Below the pieces are notes generated by a model, which saw only the letters and a program-made list of their open reading frames with translations, did no database searches and was not told where the DNA came from. A stretch of 64,000 nucleotides of DNA. Origin: Alteriqipengyuania halimionae. GTDB taxonomy: Bacteria; Pseudomonadota; Alphaproteobacteria; Sphingomonadales; Sphingomonadaceae. The first letter of the stretch is position 1, and the number at the start of each line of letters is the position of its first letter. Positions 42,160-49,197 of the stretch are shown here, piece by piece. A program made the position numbers and the translations under genes. The DNA is taken from contig NZ_WTYR01000001.1 of NCBI RefSeq assembly GCF_009827575.1, positions 2,391,001-2,455,000 on the forward strand, given 5' to 3'.

Positions 42160-42642
42160 CTAGATCGCTCCGGCGATGGCCTCGGCCAGTCGCTCGATAC
42201 CCGTGCGGTCGTCTTCATCGAAGCGCGCCGGGCTGGGACTGTCGAGATCGATCACACCGATCACCGCGCCGTCGCGTGATACCGGCACCACCAGTTCGGA
42301 CTGGGTGTCCCCGTCGCAGGCGATATGGCCGGGGAAGGCGTGGACGTCTTCCACCAGCTGGGTTTGGCCCGTTCTCGCCGCCGTGCCGCATACGCCCTGG
42401 CCCACCGGGATGCGGATGCAGGCAGGCTTGCCAACGAACGGGCCGAGCACCAGCTCGTTCTCGACCATGCGATAGAACCCGGTCCAGTTCACATCGGGCA
42501 GGAACTGCCACAATAGGGCGGCGACATTGGCCATATTGGCAACGACATCGGGTTCGCCATCGACCAGCGCGGTCGCAGCCGAAACGAGATCGTCGTAAAG
42601 AATCGCCTTGGGCGCATCGGGGCTGGTTCGGAAATCGTACAT
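42160..42642 (-). CDS. Free methionine-(R)-sulfoxide reductase (GAF domain)
   Basis: A 160-residue GAF-domain enzyme that reduces free Met-R-sulfoxide. The three catalytic/resolving cysteines, at about 75, 85 and 109, have the same spacing as E. coli Cys84/94/118. They occur in KPACIRIPVGQGVCGTA and HIACDGDTQSELVVP. The ATG at 42642 is used. A TTG at 42678 would add 12 residues. It is likely monocistronic. Confidence 0.9.
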   Translation of the reverse strand: MYDFRTSPDAPKAILYDDLVSAATALVDGEPDVVANMANVAALLWQFLPDVNWTGFYRMVENELVLGPFVGKPACIRIPVGQGVCGTAARTGQTQLVEDVHAFPGHIACDGDTQSELVVPVSRDGAVIGVIDLDSPSPARFDEDDRTGIERLAEAIAGAI

Positions 42643-42704
42643 GGCGCGCGAGGTAGGTGCGGTTTCCGTTGCCGCCAAGGGGCAGGGGCATTATCCGTTA
42701 GTGC

Positions 42705-44162
42705 ATGCTTAAGAAAATCGGCATCGGCCTGCTCGTCATCCTCCTGATCCTCGTCGCGGTGGGCGCCTATCTGTGGCGTGGAAATCCGGCCGATCTTCCG
42801 ATCACCGCTACTGAAGGTCTCGATCCGACCATCGTCGAGCCCGAAGCCGAAAGCTTCCCGACAGTCGGCATTGCCGAGCCGGTCGGCTGGCCCGATGACG
42901 CCGCGCCCGAGGCTCCCGACGGGCTGACCGTGCAGCGCTTCGCCACCGGTCTCGACCATCCGCGCACGATTTTAACCTTGCCCAATGGCGATGTGCTGGT
43001 CGCCGAAACCAATTCGCCGCCGCGCGAAATGGGCGGGATCGAAGGCTTCGTTGCCAAACTGCTGTTCAGCAAGGCGGGGGCGGGCGTGTCCAGCGCCAAT
43101 CGCATCAGCCTGTTGCGTGATGGCGATGGCGACGGGGTGGCCGAATCGAAGTCTGTGCTGCTCGAATACGGGCTCGATTCACCCTCGGGCATGGCGTGGC
43201 GCGACGGAGTTTTGTTCGTCGCCAATCACGATGAGCTGTTGGCTTTCCCGATGGCCGAAGGCGCGACCAAGGTTACCGGCGAGCCGACCAAGCTGATGGA
43301 CCTGCCGCCGGCGGGCAATCACTGGATGCGCAACATCCTGCTCTCGCCCGACGGATCGAAGATTTACGTCGCGGTCGGCTCCGCCTCCAACATCGGCGAG
43401 AACGGCATGGAAGCCGAACAAGGCCGCGCGACGATCTGGGAATACAATCTCGAAACCGAGACCCAGCGGATGTGGGCCGGGGGCTTGCGCAATCCCAACG
43501 GGATGGCGTGGAACCCTTCGTCGGGCGAGTTGTGGACCGTGGTCAATGAGCGCGACATGCTCGGCGGAGACCTCGTGCCCGACTACCTCACCAATGTGCC
43601 GATCGGCGTGCAGTATGGCTGGCCGTGGCTCTATTGGGGCGACAACGTCGATGATCGCGTCGAAGCACCGCGACCGCAATTCATCGCCGAATACACGCGC
43701 ACGCCAGAATACGCGCTGGGCGCACACACCGCGCCGCTCGGCCTTGTCTTTGCAGGCGAAGGCAACCGGCTCGGCTCGACCTTTGCCAATGGCGCCTTCG
43801 TGGCGCGGCATGGCTCGTGGAACCGTAAGCCGCCGTCGGGCTACGATGTGGTGTTCGTGCGCTTCGACTCGCGCGGCAACCCCACCGGCGATCCCATACC
43901 GGTGTTGACCGGTTTCCTCACCGGCGACGGCAACACCTACGGCCGCCCGACCTGGCTTGCCTTCGATGCCAATGGCGCGTTGTTGGTCACCGATGACACG
44001 GCGGGGATCGTCTGGCGCGTGATCGATCGCGCTGCCGCACCCGCCGCAACGATCGAGCGCAACGAGCGCGCGCCCGTGCCGAAGAATCTCCCCGGCCGGC
44101 CCAAGAACGGTGCGTTCGGAACCGATGTGATCCGCGAAGACACGGTGCGAAAGGGCAATTAG
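42705..44162 (+). CDS. PQQ-dependent sugar/aldose dehydrogenase-like protein
   Basis: A 485-residue membrane-anchored or exported protein. An N-terminal hydrophobic helix (about 5-25) precedes a six-bladed beta-propeller of the glucose/sorbosone dehydrogenase (GSDH) type, with motifs ATGLDHPRTILTLPNGDVLVAETNSP, GLRNPNGMAWNPSSGELWTVVNERD and QYGWPWLYWGD in sections. PQQ and calcium ligands were not traced. The physiological sugar is unknown. Its TAG overlaps the stop of the convergent dehydrogenase gene. Confidence 0.85.
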   Translation: MLKKIGIGLLVILLILVAVGAYLWRGNPADLPITATEGLDPTIVEPEAESFPTVGIAEPVGWPDDAAPEAPDGLTVQRFATGLDHPRTILTLPNGDVLVAETNSPPREMGGIEGFVAKLLFSKAGAGVSSANRISLLRDGDGDGVAESKSVLLEYGLDSPSGMAWRDGVLFVANHDELLAFPMAEGATKVTGEPTKLMDLPPAGNHWMRNILLSPDGSKIYVAVGSASNIGENGMEAEQGRATIWEYNLETETQRMWAGGLRNPNGMAWNPSSGELWTVVNERDMLGGDLVPDYLTNVPIGVQYGWPWLYWGDNVDDRVEAPRPQFIAEYTRTPEYALGAHTAPLGLVFAGEGNRLGSTFANGAFVARHGSWNRKPPSGYDVVFVRFDSRGNPTGDPIPVLTGFLTGDGNTYGRPTWLAFDANGALLVTDDTAGIVWRVIDRAAAPAATIERNERAPVPKNLPGRPKNGAFGTDVIREDTVRKGN

Positions 44163-45895
44163 CCCAGCAACGTATCGGTCTCGAGGGAATAGAGATCCTC
44201 GGCGCCGGCCTTTGCCGATGCGCTGAGGCCGCTCGCTTCGGGAGCGATGCGATTGAGGAAGAACCGCACCGTCGCGCGCTTGCGGTTGGCAAAGCCGGTG
44301 CCTTCCTGCGCGAGCGCTTCGCGCTGCCGCACTAGCTGCCAGCCCGCGACAGCGACCGCGCACATGGCGGTGAAAGGCACGCTGCCAGCCAAACGGTCGT
44401 CGAGACTCGCTTCGGAGACCATCCAGCGACCGGTCTCTACACATGCCTTGGCGAGGTCGGCCAGCGTCGATTCCTCGCCAGCGTCGCGGACAATCTCCTG
44501 CATCAGCCCGAACAGGACCTCGCCGCTTTCCATGCCAAGCTTGCGGGTCACGAGATCGGCTGCCTGGATGCCGTTGGTGCCTTCGTAGATCGGCGCTATC
44601 CGCGCATCGCGATAATGCTGCGCCGCTCCGGTCTCCTCGACGAAGCCCATTCCGCCATGCACTTGCACGCCGATGCTGGCGACTTCGACTCCGATATCCG
44701 TGCCCCAGGCCTTGAGCATGGGCACGCAGAGATCGGCGCGCGCCTGCGCAGCGGCATCGCCCAGCGTGCCGCGATCGACTTGGCCGGCAGTGTAATAGAG
44801 CAGGGCGCGCGCGCCTTCGGTCAGCGCCCGCATCCGCAGTAGCATGCGCCGCACATCGGGGTGTTCGACGATCGCGACCGGCGATTTGTCCGCGCCGCCC
44901 GCGCGAGCCGACTGGACGCGCTCGGCGGCATAGCCGCTCGCTTGCTGAAGCGCGCGTTCGCCGATCTGCACGCCCTGGTTGCCGACATTGATCCGTGCAT
45001 TGTTCATCATCGTGAACATCGCCGCGAGGCCGCGGTTCTCCGCACCCACCAACTCTCCGATACATTCATCGTTGTCGCCATAGCTCATCACGCAGGTGGG
45101 CGAGGCGTTGATGCCGAGCTTGTGCTCAAGGCTGACCGCGCGCAGGTCGTTGCGCGGGCCCAGCGAACCATCGTCCTTCACATGATATTTGGGTACCACG
45201 AACAGCGAGATGCCACGACTGCCTTCGGGCGCATCGGGCGTCCGTGCGAGAACGAGGTGGACGATGTTCTCCGCCAGCTCGTGATCGCCCCAGGTGATGT
45301 AGATCTTCTGGCCCTTGATCCGCCATTTGCTCGCGTGCTCGCCATCCGCGATGGGATGCGCGGTCGTGCGCAGCGCGCCGACATCGCTGCCCGCCTGCGG
45401 CTCGGTCAGGTTCATCGTGCCCGACCACGCCCCACTTACGAGCTTCGGGAGATAGCGATCCTTCTGCTCCTGCGATCCATGCGCTTCGAGCGCTTCGATC
45501 GACCCGACCGACAGCATCGGCAGCAGATTGAACGCCATGTTCGCGGCGCCGAGATTCTCAAGCACGTTGCAAGACAGCGTGAACGGCAGTCCTTGTCCAC
45601 CATATGCCGCCGGTCCGTCGATGCTGTTCCAACCCTGTTCGACGTAGTGATCATACGCCTCTTTGTACCCGTCGGGCAGGCGCACGACGCCGTTTTCGAG
45701 TTTTGCGCCCTCCAGATCGCCCACCCGGTTGAGCGGCGCCCATTCGCCCGCAGCGAACTGCCCAATACCTTCGGCGATCGCTTCGACCATGTCGGGCGTC
45801 GCGGCTTCGAAGCGCTCGCTTTCGGCAAGCTGCTCAATTCCCGCGCAGACGCGCATGGCGAGGACCTGTTCCTGGGTGGGCGGGGAGTAGTTCAT
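44159..45895 (-). CDS. Large acyl-CoA dehydrogenase family protein (DmdC-like)
   Basis: A 578-residue acyl-CoA dehydrogenase of the large subfamily that includes DmdC, the 3-methylmercaptopropionyl-CoA dehydrogenase, and FadE-like enzymes. It has an N-terminal DUF-like extension, NLTEPQAGSDVGALRT (FAD/substrate region), GGMGFVEETGAAQHYRDARIAPIYEGTNGIQAADL in parts, and a C-terminal extension. Substrate is not assigned. The start ATG has an adequate AGAGGAAACC ribosome-binding site, and the gene diverges from sua5 with only 47 nt between them. Confidence 0.86.
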   Translation of the reverse strand: MNYSPPTQEQVLAMRVCAGIEQLAESERFEAATPDMVEAIAEGIGQFAAGEWAPLNRVGDLEGAKLENGVVRLPDGYKEAYDHYVEQGWNSIDGPAAYGGQGLPFTLSCNVLENLGAANMAFNLLPMLSVGSIEALEAHGSQEQKDRYLPKLVSGAWSGTMNLTEPQAGSDVGALRTTAHPIADGEHASKWRIKGQKIYITWGDHELAENIVHLVLARTPDAPEGSRGISLFVVPKYHVKDDGSLGPRNDLRAVSLEHKLGINASPTCVMSYGDNDECIGELVGAENRGLAAMFTMMNNARINVGNQGVQIGERALQQASGYAAERVQSARAGGADKSPVAIVEHPDVRRMLLRMRALTEGARALLYYTAGQVDRGTLGDAAAQARADLCVPMLKAWGTDIGVEVASIGVQVHGGMGFVEETGAAQHYRDARIAPIYEGTNGIQAADLVTRKLGMESGEVLFGLMQEIVRDAGEESTLADLAKACVETGRWMVSEASLDDRLAGSVPFTAMCAVAVAGWQLVRQREALAQEGTGFANRKRATVRFFLNRIAPEASGLSASAKAGAEDLYSLETDTLLG

Positions 45896-45942
45896 GACGG
45901 TTTCCTCTGGCTTTCGTAGGCGAGCGAATATAGCGGCTGGGC

Positions 45943-46884
45943 ATGGGCAGCAAGGACGCTACGGAAATGCTGGCGGCGAACGCCGCAGGAATCGCCCGTG
46001 CCGCCGAAATCCTGCGCAATGGCGGCCTAGTCGCGTTGCCAACCGAGACGGTTTACGGTCTCGCAGCCCGCGCCGACAGCGCCGAGGCGGTGGCGAAGAT
46101 CTACGAGGCCAAGGGCCGACCGAGCAACAATCCACTGATCGTCCATTGCGCCGATTTGCGCCAAGCCGAGGAACTCGGCCAATTCGCTCCGGCTACGCGC
46201 GCCGCGGCGCAGCTCTGGCCGGGGCCGCTCACCCTAGTGGTCCCACTGATGCAGGGCGCCGACATTGCCGCGCGCGTGACCGCCGGCTTGCCGACGATCG
46301 CTCTGCGCGTTCCGGCCCATCCGATCATGCATGCCGTCATCGAAGCCGCCGGGGTGCCGGTAGCGGCTCCCTCTGCCAATCGCAGCGAGACGGTCAGCCC
46401 GACCACCGCTGACCACGTCGTCGCAACTCTGAATGGTCGGATCGACGCGGTGCTCGATGGCGGCGCAACGGCCTGCGGGCTCGAATCGACGATTCTCGCC
46501 ATTCGTGAAGACGGGGTGGGGGAAATCCTGCGACCCGGCCCGATCGCGGCGGAGGACCTTTTACGGATAGGGGTCGCCTTGCGCGAGGGCCGGTCGACGA
46601 CGATCGAAGCGCCAGGCCAGCTCTCGCGGCATTATTCGCCGGGCAAGCCGGTGCGCTTGAACGCGCAGGAAGCGGAGGCGGATGAATTCCTCATCGGCTA
46701 TGGCGACGTGGAAGGCGATTTTTGCCTCTCGAGCGGCAACCTCGAGGAAGCGGCGTCGCGTCTTTATGCAGCGCTGCACGATGCCGCGCGGTCGCCCGAG
46801 CCGCGGATAGCAGTCGCCCCGATCCCGCATGAGGGAATCGGGGCAGCCATCAACGATCGGCTCCGCCGCGCGGCAACAGAATAG
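45943..46884 (+). CDS. L-threonylcarbamoyladenylate synthase (Sua5/TsaC)
   Basis: A 313-residue enzyme that makes threonylcarbamoyl-AMP from threonine, bicarbonate and ATP for tRNA t6A37. YrdC domain (about 10-200): GGLVALPTETVYGLAA and KGRPSNNPLIVH, with SANRSETVSPT later. The C-terminal Sua5 domain (about 215-313) includes PGQLSRHYSPGKP. The extra domain makes it the Sua5 rather than short TsaC type. It converges with the DUF2807 gene 3 nt away. Confidence 0.92.
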   Translation: MGSKDATEMLAANAAGIARAAEILRNGGLVALPTETVYGLAARADSAEAVAKIYEAKGRPSNNPLIVHCADLRQAEELGQFAPATRAAAQLWPGPLTLVVPLMQGADIAARVTAGLPTIALRVPAHPIMHAVIEAAGVPVAAPSANRSETVSPTTADHVVATLNGRIDAVLDGGATACGLESTILAIREDGVGEILRPGPIAAEDLLRIGVALREGRSTTIEAPGQLSRHYSPGKPVRLNAQEAEADEFLIGYGDVEGDFCLSSGNLEEAASRLYAALHDAARSPEPRIAVAPIPHEGIGAAINDRLRRAATE

Positions 46885-46887
46885 CGA

Positions 46888-47679
46888 TTACTCGCCCGCT
46901 TGCGGTGCCTCGGGAGCGGCAGGCGCCTCAGCGGCCTTCGTCGCGGCACCCGGTTTGCATGTGAGAGAGCCGGAACCGACCGCCTTGATCGTGCACTTGG
47001 CCGAACCGCGCACCGTCACGTCGCCCGAGCCTACGGCCTTGGCTTTTACCGTACCGTCGGAGGCGAACGTCGCATTGCCGGAACCGACGATATCGACGTC
47101 GGCATTTTCGACCTTTAGCCCGGCCATCTTGCCGCTGCCCGAACCGGCGATCTTGAGTTCAAGTTCGCGCGCGGTGCCCTCGGCTTCGATCTGCCCGCTG
47201 CCCGCGATCGCGATCTCCAGCTCGTCGCTATCGATTCCCTGGAGGTGAGCCTTGCCGCTGCCTGCAATCTTGACCTCGGCTTCCTTGGCCACGCGGCCGG
47301 TTGTAACCGAGCCCGACCCCGCGATGGTGATCTTTTCAGGCGCAGGCATGGTCACGGCGATCGAGACCGGGGTGGCGACGCTGGTTGCGTTGTCGCGGTG
47401 GATGGCGAGTTTGCCGTCCTCGAGCACGAAGCGCAGTTTAGCGACTTCCTCGGCATCGCCGCTCGGTTCGATCACTAGCGTATCGCCTTCGCTCAGGCTC
47501 ACACGGTCGGGCCCGGCTAGCACGATCTCGGTCGGTGCATTACCGCTGGTATCGAGTTCGGCCAGTGGAACACCGTCATCGTCGCCGAACGAGATGCTCG
47601 AAGTGCACCCGCCCAGCCCTCCGGCCGCCACCATGGCCGCGATCGGCCCCAGCATTTTTGCAAATTTTCCCAGACGCAT
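46888..47679 (-). CDS. DUF2807 (head-GIN) lipoprotein with seven GSG turns
   Basis: A 263-residue predicted lipoprotein. A signal peptide ends in LGGC (lipobox cysteine about 26), and the rest is a DUF2807 right-handed beta-solenoid. IAGSG, IVGSG or AVGSG recurs seven times from residue 117 on, about every 18-22 residues, each a turn of the coil. The tail is Ala/Pro-rich. Its function is not known; DUF2807 proteins are thought to be adhesin-like. An exceptionally strong ribosome-binding site (AAGGAGGTGA) lies 4 nt before the ATG at 47679. A palindrome overlaps its likely promoter. Confidence 0.82.
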   Translation of the reverse strand: MRLGKFAKMLGPIAAMVAAGGLGGCTSSISFGDDDGVPLAELDTSGNAPTEIVLAGPDRVSLSEGDTLVIEPSGDAEEVAKLRFVLEDGKLAIHRDNATSVATPVSIAVTMPAPEKITIAGSGSVTTGRVAKEAEVKIAGSGKAHLQGIDSDELEIAIAGSGQIEAEGTARELELKIAGSGSGKMAGLKVENADVDIVGSGNATFASDGTVKAKAVGSGDVTVRGSAKCTIKAVGSGSLTCKPGAATKAAEAPAAPEAPQAGE

Positions 47680-47697
47680 CACGTCACCTCCTTCATT

Positions 47698-47721
47698 TGT
47701 GTATTGCTGAGGTAATACACA
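47698..47721. promoter_or_regulatory. Inverted repeat before the DUF2807 gene, overlapping a putative promoter
   Basis: TGTGTATT and AATACACA, perfect 8-bp arms 8 nt apart, 18 nt before the start codon. On the minus strand TTGTTG, a 17-nt spacer and TATTAC give a weak promoter whose -10 overlaps the repeat. This layout fits repression. Confidence 0.5.
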
Positions 47722-47740
47722 TTGGATTCAGATACAACAA

Positions 47741-47766
47741 GGCCGCGCCGATCGCTCGACGCGGCC
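47741..47766 (-). terminator. Intrinsic terminator of carD
   Basis: On the minus strand GGCCGCGTCGA pairs with TCGGCGCGGCC around a GCGA loop (11 bp with one wobble), followed by TTGTTGT, 31 nt after the carD stop. Its T-rich end overlaps the -35 of the DUF2807 promoter. Confidence 0.75.
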
Positions 47767-47797
47767 CTGAATCTGGTCGACGAACGACGCGATGCGC

Positions 47798-48334
47798 TTA
47801 CGCGTCTTCCTCGTCATTGTTGTAATATTGCGGCGCATGTTCGCGCAGCACGTCGAGGATCTTTTCCAGCGCCGTCGGCTCGTCGGTCTTTTCCATCGCC
47901 GCGAGTTCGCGGGCGAGGCGGCTCGATGCCGCTTCGAAGATCTGGCGTTCGGAATAGCTCTGTTCGGGCTGATCGTCAGGGCGGAACAGATCGCGGGTCA
48001 CCTCGGCAATCAGCACGATTTCGCCCGAATTGATCTTTGCTTCGTATTCCTGCGCGCGGCGCGACCACATGGTACGCTTGACCTTGGGCTTGCCCTTGAG
48101 CGTTTCCATCGCTTCCTTCAGCGACTTGTCGCTCGACAGCTTGCGCATGCCGATCGCTTCGACCTTGTTGGTCGGAACGCGGAGCGTCATGCGTTCCTTT
48201 TCGAAGCGAAGAACGTAGAGTTCGAGCTGCATGCCGGCGATTTCCTCGCTCTGCAGTTCGATCACACGGCCAACACCGTGCTTGGGATAGACGACATAAT
48301 CGCCGACATCGAAGGCGAGCGCCTCATTGGCCAT
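47798..48334 (-). CDS. carD: CarD/CdnL family RNA-polymerase-binding regulator
   Basis: A 178-residue CarD protein. The N-terminal RNA-polymerase-interacting domain (about 5-65) begins FDVGDYVVYPKHGVGRV, and the C-terminal helical domain (about 70-178) contacts promoter DNA upstream edge. In alphaproteobacteria CdnL stabilises open complexes at rRNA and growth promoters. It follows fdxA in a conserved S4-fdxA-CarD order but with a 211-nt gap and its own promoter. Confidence 0.92.
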   Translation of the reverse strand: MANEALAFDVGDYVVYPKHGVGRVIELQSEEIAGMQLELYVLRFEKERMTLRVPTNKVEAIGMRKLSSDKSLKEAMETLKGKPKVKRTMWSRRAQEYEAKINSGEIVLIAEVTRDLFRPDDQPEQSYSERQIFEAASSRLARELAAMEKTDEPTALEKILDVLREHAPQYYNNDEEDA

Positions 48335-48471
48335 TCGGTAATCCTTTCACGTGCGGGCGGAGGGGAAGGGGCAAGCCTGCGCCACGGCGCAGTCGGCCAC
48401 CGTCCCAAATCGGCGCCCAATTAAGCGAAACCGCCTGGCAAACGGGGGAGGCCGCGGGCGGGATGCTGCGC

Positions 48472-48477
48472 ATTATA
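48472..48477 (-). promoter_or_regulatory. Perfect TATAAT -10 upstream of carD
   Basis: TATAAT on the minus strand about 138 nt upstream of the carD ATG. A TTGACG lies only 10 nt upstream, too near for a normal -35. At the usual spacing the sequence is TCGCTT. The region 48335-48545 holds no other clear site. Confidence 0.45.
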
Positions 48478-48545
48478 ACGAATTTTCCGTCAAAAAGCGA
48501 GTCTGTTGCGCGTGGGCGCACATTCGCATCGCGAAGGAGGCGAGA

Positions 48546-48884
48546 TCAGTCGCCCTCGCCGGGCTCGGTCGAGAAATACTTCTCGAACTTGCCTTCCTCG
48601 TCCTTATGCTCGTCGGCATCGGCCGGCGCTTCGCGCGAGACGGTGATATTCGGCCATTCTGCGGAATATTTGGTATTGATCTCGAGCATCTTCTCGAGCC
48701 CTTCCTCGGTATCGGGAAGGATCGCCTCGGCCGGGCATTCCGGCTCGCACACACCGCAATCGATGCACTCGCTGGGATTGATGACCAGCATGTTCTCGCC
48801 CTCGTAGAAACAGTCGACCGGACACACGTCGACGCAATCCGTGTACTTGCACTTGATGCACGCTTCGGTGACGACGTAAGTCAT
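48546..48884 (-). CDS. fdxA: 7Fe/8Fe ferredoxin FdxA
   Basis: A 112-residue ferredoxin. The N-terminal cluster ligands are in [18 protein letters not shown], and the second motif is [12 protein letters not shown]. The long C-terminal tail after residue 60 ([13 protein letters not shown]) is usual in alphaproteobacterial FdxA, which carries one [3Fe-4S] and one [4Fe-4S] cluster. Its partner is unknown. It starts 1 nt after the S4 gene ends, so they are co-transcribed. Confidence 0.93.
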   Translation of the reverse strand: MTYVVTEACIKCKYTDCVDVCPVDCFYEGENMLVINPSECIDCGVCEPECPAEAILPDTEEGLEKMLEINTKYSAEWPNITVSREAPADADEHKDEEGKFEKYFSTEPGEGD

Positions 48885-48885
48885 T

Positions 48886-49197
48886 TCAGTCTTGCTCCCT
48901 GGGGGCGTAATGCGCTGTTTCGTCGCCCGCTATGGCGGAAAGGGTCGACTCGTCAAGGTCGCGATAGCATGCGCGTGCTTCGCCGGGCGGTCCGCGCCGC
49001 TTCGGAAGACACAGGATTTCGACGATCCGTACGCCGTCGTCCGTCGGCAGCGTCAGCACATCGCCGATCGAGACCTGGCGATGCGCCCGGATCACTCGTT
49101 CGCCGTTCAAGCGCAGAATACCGCTTCCGACAAGCGCCTGCGCCGCGCGGCGCGTCTTCGAGAGGCGCAGCACGTGCAGAAGCTTGTCGATTCGCAT
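48886..49197 (-). CDS. S4-domain RNA-binding protein (Hsp15-like)
   Basis: A 103-residue S4-domain protein ([23 protein letters not shown]) with an Hsp15-like basic tail. Hsp15 binds 50S subunits with stalled nascent chains, so a ribosome-recycling role is possible. Its ATG shares one base with the stop of the helicase gene (TGATG), a coupled pair. FdxA follows. Confidence 0.85.
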   Translation of the reverse strand: MRIDKLLHVLRLSKTRRAAQALVGSGILRLNGERVIRAHRQVSIGDVLTLPTDDGVRIVEILCLPKRRGPPGEARACYRDLDESTLSAIAGDETAHYAPREQD

